Below are positions 37,265 to 50,017 of a DNA stretch of 64,000 nt, piece by piece. The translations under genes and the position numbers were made by a program. Within the stretch, counting starts at the first letter, position 1. The number at the start of each line of letters is the position of its first letter. Origin of the DNA: Tillandsia leiboldiana (taxonomy: Eukaryota > Streptophyta > Magnoliopsida > Poales > Bromeliaceae); the NCBI GenBank assembly GCA_029204045.2, contig CM055072.1, positions 3,507,014-3,571,013 of the forward strand. Direction: 5' to 3'. Below the pieces are notes generated by a model, which saw nothing but the letters and a program-made list of their open reading frames with translations, was not told the origin of the DNA and did not search any database.

Positions 37265-37600
37265 TATAAATAATTGTTGTTGTGCACTTTTAATGTTGGA
37301 TGGTTACGTGGATTGTACGTGTCGTGTCAACAAGTTAATTGTTTTTTGGTTACCACAAAAAACCTGTGGAGCTAATATTTTCCTGAGCATCAAGGAACCA
37401 TTATCCTTTTGCCACGTGCCCTCTCCACGTGGCACTAGTATTTGTGTTTCTAAAGGACGTGTGGATTTTGATACACGCTAACAGTAATCTTTTGCCACGT
37501 GTAGCCACGTTGCTATTTGGCTCATAAATTGATTGTTCCGTACAGTGTTGTCCAAAAGTAATTATTGGTTAATAGATTCTTGGTAATATCGTTTTTAAAA
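37265..37600. promoter_or_regulatory. cluster of ACGT-core (G-box-like) motifs
   Basis: Within about 100 bp there are GCCACGTGCC (37410), CCACGTGGCAC (37425), GGACGTGTGG (37456), GCCACGTGTAG (37493) and CCACGTTGC (37504). These match cores bound by plant bZIP/bHLH factors. No gene starts within several kb, so this may be a promoter remnant or part of a transposable element. Function is not shown. Confidence 0.3.
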
Positions 37601-38250
37601 TTTGATTTTAATTTATAAAATTAATTTTTAAAATTTTGAGATTGAAAATTTTATTTTTTGAAATCTAATTTTAATTTTAGATTTAAATTTTAAAATTTTA
37701 GTTTAGTTTTAGATTTAAATTTTAAATTTAAGTTCAATTTTAATTTTTAAATTTAAAATTTTAAAATTTAAAATTTACATATTAAATTTTAATTTTAAAT
37801 TTTAAATTTTAAATTTCAAAAATAAAATTTAAGATAAAAATTAAAATCTTAAATTTTAAATTTTAAATTTTAAATTTTAAATTTTAATTTTAAATTTTAA
37901 ATTTTAAATTTTAAATTTTAAATTTTAAATTTTAAATTTTAAATTTTAAATTTTAAATTTTAAATTTTAAATTTTAAATTTTAAATTTTTAAAATTTATA
38001 TTTTAAAATTTTAAATTTTAATGTTGGATTTTAAATTTCAAGTTTTAAAATTTAAATATTCAAATTTGAAATTTTAAAATTTCAAATTTCAATTCCAAAT
38101 TTAGATTGTAAAGTTGAAATTAAAAATTTAAATTTAGACTTATAATTTAAAATTTTAAATTTTAAATTTTAAATATATATTTTAAATTTAAATATAAAAT
38201 TTTAATTTTTTATACAAATTAAAATTTAAATTCAAATTTTATATTATTTT
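37600..38250. repeat. A/T-only heptamer repeats (AAATTTT)n
   Basis: A long low-complexity tract of AAATTTT/TTTAAAA units, almost perfect over 37850-37990 and degenerate on both sides. Confidence 0.9.
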
Positions 38251-39117
38251 AAAATAAAATTCAGTAAATATGTATTATTTACAAACATAAAAAAAAAATT
38301 CAAACAATTTTACAAAATTATTTTTTTAAAAAATACTATTTATTTAAACTTAATCCAACGCTCTATAATTTTTAATCAAAATCAATTTTATAAAATTAAT
38401 TTTTTTAGAATTTAAACCAAACGGACCTAAATTTTGGTGGATCCACTCCAAACACGGACAAGTCAACACGCAGCTAAATTTCAAGTCGACTTGATATGAA
38501 AACTCGATTGTCCAAAACATGAAATCAAATTCGATCAGTTCATTTAGTCGAATAACTTGAAACTCGGACCGAACTCAAATTATTATTTAGTGAGTTGTGT
38601 ATAATATTATCACTTAATTGATATAGAAAAGTATAAAATAGTATTTACTCAGCTATTTTTACTATTAACAAAAGTTAATAAAAAATTATAGATTTCTTTG
38701 TTTGAAGTGTATATATCTGAGTTTTACATTTAAAACTCCAAGAATTTTCAACTGAGAGGGAGTTAAAACTTGCCGTATGTATAAACTGACAAATCAAACA
38801 AAAATTTTTATATTTCACTTTAATTTTTTTTGCACCATTATTTCAATTTTGGCTTCCATTCTTAAAATTTTCAAACTGAATTAGATCGATTAGACTTCAA
38901 TTTGTCTTGTAATCTGAACGAAATTTAGCAACGCGCCGTCGCTCCTTAGTAATAAATTTTTAAAACTTATTACTTGTTTATATATAGATATTAATAAACA
39001 AGGGGGCAATTTCAAACTTGTCTCTCAAATATTATAAAATATTATAGATCCTAGTTCAGAATTGTAAAAATCATTTTTTGCCACTATAATTTAATGACTT
39101 CTATCAAAAATATCTTT

Positions 39118-39217
<100 letters not shown>

Positions 39218-39220
39218 CCC

Positions 39221-39448
39221 GGCTAGAATACTATCGATAACACCAATCAATTGGTGCTATCAAGTTTTCTGCCGTTGGATGAAAAGATATGCGGTTGAGA
39301 TTATAGTAGTCCCCTAAGATTTTTACTATTCAACCAACTACCTAGTAAAGCCTAGGGGACCACTATCATCTTAACCACATATTTTTTAATCCAAAGACTA
39401 AAAACTTGATAGCACCAATAACTTTGTGCTATCGATAGTATTCTAGCC
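39221..39448. mobile_element. TA-microsatellite-associated MITE, copy 1
   Basis: A 228-bp element with a perfect 19-bp inverted repeat, GGCTAGAATACTATCGATA, at both ends. An inner inverted GGTGCTATCAAGTTTT pair lies further in. TA repeats flank both sides. It is closely related to 41705-41932. Confidence 0.85.
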
Positions 39449-40113
39449 TAATTATATATATATATATATATAGATAGAGAGAGAGAGGGGGTAGTATGTT
39501 TTCTGCTTCGTTTATTTTGAAATAAATTTGGTTGAAAATATAAAATAATTAGATTTCGAACTCGAAATCTTGAATATCAACCACCAAGTTCTTTACTACT
39601 TGCACTAGAGACGGCGAATTATATCCTGCATTATATTGATTGAAAATTTTAAATTAATTTGCCTTTTAATTCAAAATCATAGAGATCTCATGTTGATCTT
39701 AATTAAAACTAAAGTTACATTATACTTTTATGTGAATCTATTATCTTTTTTTGGTCTAAATTAGCGTGATTTTTTTTTTTTTGTTGATTATTTATGTAGT
39801 TTAATTTTTTTTTTAATAAATTAGCTTCTATCTTGGCATCATGGATATATACTGATACAGGCTACAGGACATGACACGAAACACGGCAGCTCATCAATTT
39901 TTAAAATTTAGAACACAAGTGCACCATATAGGCACGACTAATAAAATATAGTATTATTAATATAATAAAATATATTTATTATATATAAAATATTAATTTT
40001 GCTTAAATATTATTATATTTTTCATACGAATAAAAATTAATAAAATTTTTATTGATTGTTTGTATATTTCAAGAGAAAAAATATAGTACCATACATAATT
40101 TATTTATATTGTT

Positions 40114-40160
<47 letters not shown>

Positions 40161-41661
40161 GTCAAAATATTTATTATTTTATATTATATATGTATAAAAA
40201 ATAATATAATAATATATATTTTTTTAATAGGATGTGCTATAAATTCATGTCGAATTAGCATTTATACATAGTGTGTCCGCGTTGGACAAGAGTCCGATAA
40301 GGATACATGCGTGTTCTATTTATAGAAGTGTTCATAATACATAAATTATAGAAGTGTTCATAATACATAAATTTCTATTTAGTAAATATTTAATCATATT
40401 TATAATATTTTCAAGCCAAAGATTTTTAGGTTTATTAACAAGGTATTGGTAATAGATGATAGGTATTATTAAAAATTATATTTAAATTTTAGATGGATTG
40501 TTCTAAATATCTCCCAAATTAGAGGGGGTAGTTTTGATATTTATATATTTAGAGAAATTTCTGTGTAATTAAGAGCTGGAGGAAGGGTATGTATAAAATC
40601 AACCTAGTAAATATGATACACTAGAGGGAAAAAAATAATTATAATAGCTTAATAAAAAATAACCAGTACTAAATATAGATTTGATACACAAATAATTACT
40701 TATATTTTTGTAATTTTCTTTTTTTAAATAAATTTCTAACTAATGATTTGGAAGGTCTTTATTCCCACTTAATTTTCTTTTAATTATAGAAAAGTATATG
40801 CCTAGCTTAATGAAAAAGAAATGACATGAAAAAGTAAATGCTAGGGATGTTATTTAGGATTCACATTATATTTAGAGGTATATCCTTCTTAGAAGGCTAA
40901 TATTAAAACTATTCTTCTTACGTTCTAATTTTTTTTTAAAATACTCCGGAGCTGCCGTTATCTGTGTGAAATTATCATTTTGCCCTTTTAAATATATCCT
41001 TCTACCATAACCAACTTTTCTTATGTACCCTTAAAATTTTTAATAGTTTTGATAGATAGGGACAAAATAGGTATATCTGATAGTTTTTAATAACGGTGGA
41101 ACATATGAAGAATATATTGGAAAGAAAAAAATAAGAGGGGTAAATCAGATATTTCTTCAGATTTTAGGGGTACACAGGCAATTATCTCTTATATTTAATA
41201 TCCTACAACAAAAAGTTATTGTACATTTCTTGTCATTGATGGTATTGATGAAGGTGAAACTAAAAATTTGATAGTGAAAAAATAAAAAATTATATTGGTG
41301 AGGGTAAAAAAAATTTTATTACGTGATTAAAATTATTGAGAATTCTTATATATTAATATATTATCTTATAATTCATATGAGTAGAAGAGTTTTTAAAATT
41401 TATAATTTTTGATAATTTTTTTAAAAAAATAAATTTTATCCCATACTATTATTTATTTTTATTTTGGTACCTAAATGGTAAATATTTAAAAGTTGAATTT
41501 TTTTTAATGGATAAGTTGGTTAGATACTCCTATATAAAAAATTTTTACCATATATTAAAATAAGATTTGATTAATTTATATGCGCAACCTAAAAGTTATG
41601 TTTCCTAACAACATTATTTTTATATATTTTGAATATGTGGGTACACATTAATAATTTAGAA

Positions 41662-41703
<42 letters not shown>

Positions 41704-41704
41704 C
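39449..41704. other. AT-rich intergenic DNA
   Basis: No gene. TA runs are present at about 40119-40154 and 41669-41700, with a short GA run at 39474-39488. A local direct repeat, TATAGAAGTGTTCATAATAC, occurs at about 40320-40370. Confidence 0.5.
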
Positions 41705-41932
41705 GGCTAGAATACTATCGATAGCACAAAGTAATTAGTGCTATCAAGTTTTCTGTCGTTGGATGAAAAAATATGCAGTTGCGATTATAGTGGTCCCCTA
41801 AAATTTTTACTATTCAACCAACCACCTAGTAAACCCTAGGGGACCACTATCATCTTAACCACACATTTTTTAATCCAAAGGTTTAAAACTTGATAGCACC
41901 AATGACTTGGTGCTATCGATAGTATTCTAGCC
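41705..41932. mobile_element. TA-microsatellite-associated MITE, copy 2
   Basis: The same family as copy 1, with inverted ends GGCTAGAATACTATCGATAG plus CAC (23 bp, perfect) and the conserved centre GGACCACTATCATCTTAACC. TA runs lie on both sides. Confidence 0.85.
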
Positions 41933-41960
41933 TATTTATATATATATATATATATATATG

Positions 41961-42197
41961 ATCCGACTATTATATTTTTATGAGTACAATTTTTTCGAAC
42001 TCATAAGTTTTTGACTTTTGGATGAAGGAATGTGCAGTTTGGATTATAGTGATCCCCTATAATTTATACTATTTCACCAACAATCCAGTAAACCCTAGGG
42101 GGACCACTATCATCCTAACCGCACATCCCTTAATCCAAGGACGAAAAAGTTATGAGTATAAAGAGATTTATACTCATAAGAATATAGTAGCTCTACG
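41961..42197. mobile_element. TA-microsatellite-associated MITE, diverged copy 3
   Basis: Inverted ends of GACTATTATATTTTTATGAG type and the shared core CCTAGGGGGACCACTATCAT tie it to copies 1 and 2, though the termini have diverged. It is preceded by TA repeats and followed by a short GTGTGTATATA run. Confidence 0.7.
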
Positions 42198-42216
42198 TGT
42201 GTGTATATATATATAG

Positions 42217-42420
42217 TAGAGCTTATATGTTTTCAAAAGCACAAGCAAAAATATACTTATGAATTTTTTATCATTAGATTTGCATTGAGATTTGTGCTTC
42301 TGTAAAGTCAACTAAAGAGAGAGAAAGAAAAAATAAATAACACAAATTTCAATACAAATTCAATAGTAAAATATTCACAAGCATATTTTTACCTGTACTT
42401 TTAAAAACATATAAACTCTC

Positions 42421-42421
<1 letters not shown>
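42217..42421. mobile_element. second MITE family between TA runs
   Basis: About 205 bp with inverted ends AGAGCTTATATGTTTTCAAA and a complementary AAAACATATAAACTCT. Inner inverted pairs are also present (GCATTGAGATTTGTG with CACAAATTTCAATAC). TATATATA stretches border both sides. It is unrelated in sequence to the neighbouring MITEs. Confidence 0.7.

Positions 42422-42423
<2 letters not shown>

Positions 42424-42488
<65 letters not shown>
42424..42488. repeat. (TA)n microsatellite
   Basis: About 65 bp of TA repeats lying exactly between two MITEs. Confidence 0.97.
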
Positions 42489-42490
<2 letters not shown>

Positions 42491-42824
42491 TTCAGCTACT
42501 ATACTCTTATGAGTAAAATTTTTTTGTATTTATAAATTTTTATTCCTTTGATCAAGAAATGTGCAGTTAGGATTACAATAATTTTTAGAATTTATACTAT
42601 TTCACCAACAACCTAGTAAATCCTAGGGGGACCAAGAAATGTGCAGTTAGGATTACAGTAGTTTTTAGAATATTACAGTAGTTTTTAGAATTTATACTAT
42701 TTCACCAACAACCTAGTAAACCCTAGGGGGACCACTATCATTCTAACCGCACATTATTTTATCCAATGACGAAAAAGTTATGAGTACGAAGAGGTTTATA
42801 CTCATAAAAGCACAGTAGTCCTAC
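42489..42824. mobile_element. TA-microsatellite-associated MITE, copy 4 with internal duplication
   Basis: Related to copy 3 (ends CAGCTACTATACTCTTATGA and complementary AAGCACAGTAGTCC). An internal block with GAAATGTGCAGTTAGGATTA and ACCAACAACCTAGTAAA is duplicated. A truncated further copy starts at about 42837. Confidence 0.65.
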
Positions 42825-42935
42825 GCTATATATGGGTTCGGCTACTACACTCTTATGAGTAAAATTCTTTCGTACTCATAAATTTTCATTTCTTGGATGA
42901 AAAAATTTGCAGTTAGAATTATAATAATTTCTAGA

Positions 42936-43646
42936 ATTTATTATTTATATGATATATGTGATTATAAGCATGTGCCATTTCGAAATATCTTTAATTAATT
43001 ATTAGGGGATATTATATCAGCGCTATATTATAATAAAAAAATCGAGGTACCTTACGTGTTCAATGTATCAACCACTCACAACATAATATCTAATTAAATT
43101 AAACACAAAAAGAGCAAATCCAACTTTGATAAGGCTCCCGTGAATAACACCGCAATTAACGTTGTAACGTATGGCGATTATATCTCTCACTCATTCTTTT
43201 ATATATTTTTGAGGCTTTGTTTCTCAATTGGAAAACTTAAAAGTCAAAAACACCAGTTCACATGAATCGAGCACTCAACCAAAACCAGCTAAATTAACAA
43301 ACACTAAAACAAAGTAACAAATAATCACCACCACCACCGATACCATCTCTCTCCAAAAATATATACAATTAATTAATTAAAATTATTTTAAAATTTAATC
43401 TAGCTCCACGTTATTTTTAATATAATTCGATTCAATTTTATTTTTTATCATATAACAAAACGCTAATATTTTTTATTAGCAAAGAGTGCACAAAGTAAAA
43501 CGTGATTAAAAATAATTACTGTATAAAAATAAATCTCAAATGCACGATAAAAAAAATAAACACACATATTTACTTAAAAAAAAAAAAGTTGACTATACGA
43601 AGAAAAAGAAAATACAAAGTTATTATATCACTCCATCTCTCTAAAG

Positions 43647-43691
<45 letters not shown>

Positions 43692-43832
43692 AACGAATTT
43701 TTCTTAGCGGATCTGCTCGGTATCGCGGAATGAAACACCGGACCCAGTTCAATTTTTTTTATTTCAAACATTTTATTAAATTTTATCGTGCATCGCAAAA
43801 CTATTAACGAACGAAAAATATAAAAAAAATTA
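42936..43832. other. AT-rich intergenic DNA
   Basis: No gene was seen. A TA run lies at about 43650-43686. Confidence 0.5.
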
Positions 43833-44242
43833 GGCTAAATTACAGAAAACCCCCCTGTCATATCCCGCTTTTCCACTTTACCCTCCGGTCATTTAAAAGT
43901 CGACAACCTGCCCCCTCGTAATTACCGAATTGTGCAATAATCCCCGCCATCAGTTGACCGTCAGTTTTTTTGAAAATATATTTTTATATACCCAAAATAT
44001 CCTTGGGAAATATTCCCTAAAAAAAAAAAAAAAAAAAAAAAAACTTCGAAAAAAAAAAAAGACTTCGAAAAAAAAAAAAGAAAAAAAAAGAAGGGCATTT
44101 TCTTCAATTTATCATTTCTGTCAACGTCGTTGCCCTCTAAAGACAATTCGGTAATTACGAGGGGGCAGGTTGTCGACTTTTAAATGACAGAGAGGTAAAG
44201 TGAAAAAGCGAAATATGATAAAGGATTTTCTGTAATTTAACC
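43833..44242. mobile_element. MULE-type MITE upstream of DUF3537 gene
   Basis: A 410-bp inverted-repeat element with ends GGCTAAATTACAGAAAA and TTTTCTGTAATTTAACC (one mismatch) and long internal complementarity through AAAAGTCGACAACCTGCCCC. A perfect 9-bp duplication, AAAAAATTA, flanks it at 43824-43832 and 44243-44251. The A-rich loop creates false Lys-rich frames. It ends 336 bp before the DUF3537 start codon, so it may lie in the promoter. Confidence 0.88.
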
Positions 44243-44577
44243 AAAAAATTAAAACCATGTGAAAACGATTTCTAATTTCAGAATTACATCTAACACTTTT
44301 AAACCAACACAAAATTTGCTCCCGTTGTCTTCCTCTTCACCTCCCCATCCTTAGTTTTAAAATCAAATTAAAGTACTTAAACCCCAAAATACACCCAACA
44401 ATCAATCTCTTTTGTGATCATGTGCTCCCGCAATAATTCATTCTTAGATCATAAATTATTATAATAATAAAGCACAATTAAAGCATCAGAAACCAAAGTA
44501 AGTAAATTCAATCACATCCAACTCTTCTTCTTCTTCCTTTTTTTCATGTTATAACTTTCAATCTTAGCTGTATTTAG

Positions 44578-47318
44578 ATGGGGAGTGCTGCTACGTTTTC
44601 CAGCATGGGCAGAGACAGCAGCGGCGGGCGCGAGGCGTTGATGGAGCGGTGCACGTCGCGCGCGGAAGACGAATTGCGGTGGTTCCGATCGTGCCTGCGG
44701 TGGATCGGGATGGACCACTCGACGACTGTACACGCCATCATCTCCTGGTTCTTCTTCCTACTGCTGGCGGTCGCCGTTCCCGCCGTCTCCCACTTCGTGC
44801 TGATTTACCATCCCGGCCGGCGGCCCTACGACGCCGTCGTGCAGCTCTCCCTCTCGGCGGCGTCGGGGCTGTCTTTCCTCTCCCTCTTTTTCGGGACCCG
44901 CCGCATCGGCCTCCGCCGCTTTCTCTTCCTGCATCGCCTGCACTACAAGACCGACAGAGTTCGCATCCACTACTCGGCACAGCTCGCCCGCTCGTTCCGC
45001 CTGCTGGCGACCTTCGCCCTCCCCTGCTTGGCGTTGGAGGCCGGGTACAAGGGATGGTGGTACAGCGTGGGCGCCGGCGAGGGCAGAATTCCCTTCGTCG
45101 GGAGCGAGGTGCTGAGCGACGTCCTGGCCTGCCTTCTCGAGCTGGCGTCGTGGGCATACCGCACGGCCATCTTCCTCCTCGCGTGCGTGCTGTTCAGGCT
45201 GATCTGCCACCTGCAGATCCTGCGCCTGCAGGACTTCGCCGCCGCGTTCGACGGGGAGGCCACCGAGGCGGCGGCCGTGCTGGCGGAGCACCTGGACATC
45301 CGCCGGCAGCTCCGCGTGATCAGCCACCGCTTCCGCCGCTTCATCGTCGCCTGCCTGCTGCTCGTCACCGCCAGCCAGTTCGCCTCCGTGCTGCTCACCA
45401 CCCGCAAGGACTCGCAGGACGATCTCTTCAACACCACCGAGCTCGCAGTAAATTTTTCATTTTCGCTCTCTCTCTCAGCTCTCCCCCTCCCCTGTTTGTG
45501 CTTTTGCCTCCGCCGAAGAAGATCTATTGAAGTCATTGAATTTCAATTCGTATCGAATGAGTGGCTCCAAAAATGATGCAGTAGCTTATTCAACTACCAT
45601 GTCATCTTCACATATACGAAAGTCTTTTCAAAACCGTCAAACACAATTAGCATAATTTATCTCTTGAATTGATGTATTTTGGAAGGAAAATGCCATCCAT
45701 AGCAAGTGGACAATGTCGAAAACAAAGAGGAGATTTACATGTTGTGAGTACTAACAAGTAGATGATCATGTTTTTTCTTGATGGGAAAATGCATGGTGAA
45801 TCATTATGGGCAGCTTCTGATTGTATGGTTAATCCCATAAAGTTTCGGCAAATTTTGGAAATGGTGTTTCATCCTTTTGTTGTGGTGATTAGCTACTAAA
45901 GAAATGGTGTTAGCCAAGCAGGTCATGTTAGATATGTCTCGAATTCTAGAACCGAAAGGTTTTTTAATCCTATTCTGTTTTGCTTATCCAATTAAGATAA
46001 GTTTGGATTATATCTAATCTTATTAAGATTATTCCTAATTGGATTCGTATTTCTAATTGTATTAGGATTTAGCCACTATTATAAATATATCATTATTCCA
46101 TTAATTTGGTGCGGCGGATGAGAAGGAGTATGAGTGTATTTTGGAATTAGGATTTTGTGAGAGAGGCATATTTTATACACCACTTTGATTATAATGGAAG
46201 GCTCCGCTCCGTCAGGCATAATCCAAACTTATCTTAATTGGATAAGCAAAACATAATAGGATTAGAAAATCTTCCGATTCTAGAATTCGAAACATATCTA
46301 ACAGGTCATGTATAGAGTGGCTCCATTAAGTGTGATAAGCATGACAAAATAGAGTAATGAATAAGCGAATTTTCATCATATTAAAGGGAGTTAAAAGAGA
46401 AAATTTTAGAATTATTCTGTGTTTTTGGCATCTATGGCAGTAGTTTCATAAAACATGTTTATTCTTCTGGTTATAGCTGCTTCTAATGTAAGATGGAAGG
46501 ATCATAATAGTATGAAAAATGGTTATACCGCGCATAGGGAAAGGTTTCTGAAGTTTTCTGTATCTTCACAACATTTTAATGAGAGATGTAATTGTCATAT
46601 ACTTGTTTTTAGCAGGGTTTTGATTGCAGATCCTCATTGAAAAACATAACAGCGGCTTTTCTTCTGTTCTAGTGATCCTCATTGCATTTGAGCTGATTTG
46701 ATCTGTATTTTGAATACAAGGACTTATTTTTTCATACTTTGATCAATAATTGGCAGCTCTGTTCGATCGTGCTTGTGACGGGACTTCTCATATGCCTACG
46801 CAGCGCGGCGAAGATCACGCACCAGGCCCAAGCACTCACAGGCCTTGCCGCAAAGTGGCACGTATGCGCTACCACCGAGTTCTCCGATGTCGACATCGAG
46901 GCACCCTCCTCCGATGCTACTCCCAAAATGTACCGCTTGTACCCCACGATCGACAGCGAGGACGAATCGTCGTCGTATGATGGGACTGGTGATGAGGATG
47001 CACTGGAGAACACAAAGATTATCAAACCTCTTGCTAAGACAATTTCCTTTCAAAACAGACAAGCACTTGGTTAGATATCAAAACCGGCTTTTCATAAAAG
47101 CAGTAACAAGAAGCACTAGATTTGAAGGACCAGAAGCACTTATACACTGCTCTTTTTTTTTTTTTTTTTTCCTCCTTGCAGTGACTTACTTGGAGAACAA
47201 CAAAGCAGGGATTACGGTTTTCGGGTTCACGCTCGACAGGTCATGGCTCCACACGATTTTTACGCTCGAATGGACCTTGTTCTTGTGGCTTCTGAGCAAA
47301 ACAATCGGTATCTCGTGA
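44578..47318 (+). CDS. DUF3537 multi-pass membrane protein
   Basis: Three exons (44578-45447, 46757-47069, 47182-47318) with GT/AG borders give 439 codons without interruption. About seven hydrophobic segments are visible: near residues 53-77, 86-105, 140-158, 178-210, 255-275, 291-306 and 415-435. Conserved family text includes the C-terminal TYLENNKAGITVFGFTLDRS and WLHTIF. This land-plant family (PF12056) is of unknown function, and structural comparisons place it in the same superfamily as insect gustatory and odorant receptors. Exon 1 is strongly GC-rich at third positions, as in many monocot genes. Intron 1 (1.3 kb) holds a MITE. A second, shadow frame in exon 1 is an effect of GC content. 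The next gene is convergent. Confidence 0.9.
45928..46301. mobile_element. TIR element in DUF3537 intron 1
   Basis: A 374-bp element with ends TTAGATATGTCTCGAATTC and its near-perfect complement. Further inside, long inverted complementarity runs through GCTTATCCAATTAAGATAAG. A perfect 9-bp duplication, CAGGTCATG, lies at 45919-45927 and 46302-46310. This fits a MULE-type MITE. Confidence 0.88.
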
Positions 47319-50017
47319 AGCTGAAGATCTCCGATTTTGATATTCTTATTCGTTTGGTGTGTGGATTCTCAACACTCCTTGTGAAATGAAAAGGATTTGC
47401 TCCGCTTCAAGATATGAAAACAAAGTGGTGTGGTGTGGTGTGGTGTGTTCTTCGGTTGTTCACTCAAACAAATTGCTGATTCGCCGCCACGATTTGGATT
47501 GGTTTTGCATCTGAGTGGTTCTTTTTTTTTTGTGTTTTGCATCGATATATGTTGTTTTGGTGTTATACTTCTGAGTTCTGTAAATATGATCATTCATTTG
47601 TTTGTATTTTAGAAAACTTTATAAAAGAGTTGTTGTTTCTTGTATATGTGTAATGTTGCAGAATTTGTTTGACAACATATAAATCACCACTGAAGCAATT
47701 TTCTAGATACACTTGTGTGGTTGTTTGAGCCATATTCATTCCTGCTTTTTTTTTGTTTTAGTGAGTTTCTAATATTTGTAGTTTTTTTTTTTTTTTTTTT
47801 TTTTTTTCTTTTCTTCTGTAGTTTCTTTTGACAAATGGTCTTTTGAATATAAAATATTAAAATATTATTCTCCGACATGGTCTCTTGAATATAAAATATT
47901 AAAATATTATTCTCCGACAGCTTGTTTGTTTTTGCAGAAGTTCAGAATTGAAGTTGCGAGTTTGTGTAGCGAGAGATCATCGGCATTCGCGAACTCACAA
48001 CTTCACATTCGTTACGCGCAATGCTGAGTTCTAATGTATGGATGAAACTGTGATATTTCAATAAATTATGATTATATTAAAATAATCACTCTTAAGATTT
48101 TAGAGAAAAATAAAATATTTTACTTGGTATCAATGAAACCACCATTTGCTTCACATTATCATTTCAATAACTAGAACCAAAAAAAAGAAAAAACAACATA
48201 GCATTCAAATACTCCCAACAATTCCAACAATTTTGTTGTGCAACAAATTCAGAAGTACCAAAGTAGAGCCTCCTTAATGCTCCATGTATAACTTTGTTGT
48301 TGAAGCCAAAAAAAAAATAGTTTTTTTATTTTTTATATTTTTTACCAAATGCTTTACTAAAGATTGATGTGTGAAATCACTACTAAGGAGTCGTTTGATT
48401 TGATATAATTGTAAATATAGTATAATTAAAAATATATGCAGTTGAAAATATAGTAATTATAATTATATGCATATTATTTGGTTGGATATATTAAAAAGTG
48501 TTGCAGCTATAAATATTTTGTTTGGTTATATACGATTGAGAAATATATTTACAAATTTGTAATATTTTATAAAGATGATGAGATTATCTCCTAGGAGGGA
48601 AAAAGAAAAAAAAAAAAAAAATCAATTTAAAAGGTTAATAAGGAGGTAAGTTTATTTTTATTTAAAATTATTTTTTGAAAGTGTTGCAGCGAAAAAAAAA
48701 AGTGTATATCCCTGTTTAAGGTATTTTTTGAATAGGGTATATCCCTGTTTAATCAAAAAAAAAAAAGTGTTGCAGCGAAGTTTCAACTACTACAGTTGAG
48801 CCTACTCTTGTAGTTGCAACTATAGTAATTGAATTCAAATGCTTCAAAACAAATGTCAAATTTAGATATGTAAACAATTACAATTAGAAATATATTTGTA
48901 ATTACATGCAGTCAAAAAGCTTATAAAAGTAGAAGCAAAAGTGGAGTCAAACAAGCTCTATCTGCTTGATTAGTTGAACTGAATAGGAGAGTTTTACGAT
49001 AAACTAATAAACAATGAGAATAAGTGAAAGCTCAATCTAAGTAATTCATTTCTTGAGTAATGGTGATCACTCTTAGTTAATAATTCCATTCGTGGTAATT
49101 AAATTCGGTTTATTAATACTTTGTTTCTCCTACGTGTTACAAATTGAGATCCCGAAAAACCTGAAAAATGCTAAATTAACAAAGATTTTACTATTCCCTT
49201 GTTAGCCTCCAGATGATGATCAAAATTAAGTATTACATATAATGCATTTATATACTGAAATATTAAATTATTTCGACTCAATTCGGTTTCAAAAAATTAC
49301 AAAAAGATAAAATAAATAAATATAAACATCCAAATCAAACCAGAACATAAATTTCAGAACATACCGAGCCGTCAAATTTTTGTTTGTTAGAGCGTCCTTC
49401 GCCTGAAAAGGACTTTTTCTCCCAAGGGCATCACCCAAAAGTATTAAGATGTCCATCTAAAAAAGCTCAAGAATAGCAAATTAAAAGAGGAAGAGAAAGG
49501 CACACAAGTAACAAAGATGAGCTCAAAAAGTTGTATTACTATGATGACCAAATTTGGTTCTCCAAAGCCACAAAAACCATCCTACAAGGAAAATTTTCAT
49601 TACAATACCTCATTCGGCCAGCTCATCGGCGCACGGCCTATCCGCGGTTCCGTCGAGCATTTTATTACCATTTACCATCGGTCATTTTTGACATATGCGG
49701 TACGCTTTATAAGAAAGAAAGAAAGAAAAAAGAAAGAAGAAGAAGCAATAAGTTTACTCATCTCTTTACGCGGACATATTGGATAACATAAGCTGGTCCA
49801 AGGAAATATATATAACTTAAACTCGACCCTGCAATTTATTCATCATAAAAGATCTTCACGCTTCTCGCCGTAGCCCGCGGTATAGTAGCTGTCCTTCGAG
49901 AAGAAGAAAAAAAAAAAAAAAAAAAAAAAAAAAAGAAGCCAAAAAATTTGAGGCGAGAGGGTACGGCAAAAACTGCCAAAATTTCTCCGGTGCCCATCCA
50001 GAGGAAATCGGTATAAG
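47319..50017. other. intergenic region between convergent genes
   Basis: It holds the 3' regions of the DUF3537 gene and the CCCH gene. A 44-bp tandem duplication with AATATAAAATATTAAAATAT lies at about 47836-47920. A probable MITE lies at 48387-48960. T-rich and A-rich tracts occur at 47782-47806 and 49910-49935. No further gene was seen. Confidence 0.6.
48387..48960. mobile_element. probable MITE
   Basis: Imperfect inverted ends GGAGTCGTTTGATTTGA and GTGGAGTCAAACAAGCTC bound an AT-rich body with partly symmetric GTAATTATAATTATATGCA text. No clear target-site duplication was found. Confidence 0.4.

Noticed and set aside
44649..45530. Long Arg/Pro-rich frame and long antisense frames over the DUF3537 first exon
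   Set aside because: They are shadow frames caused by very high GC at third positions. The DUF3537 frame has the domain and splice consistency.
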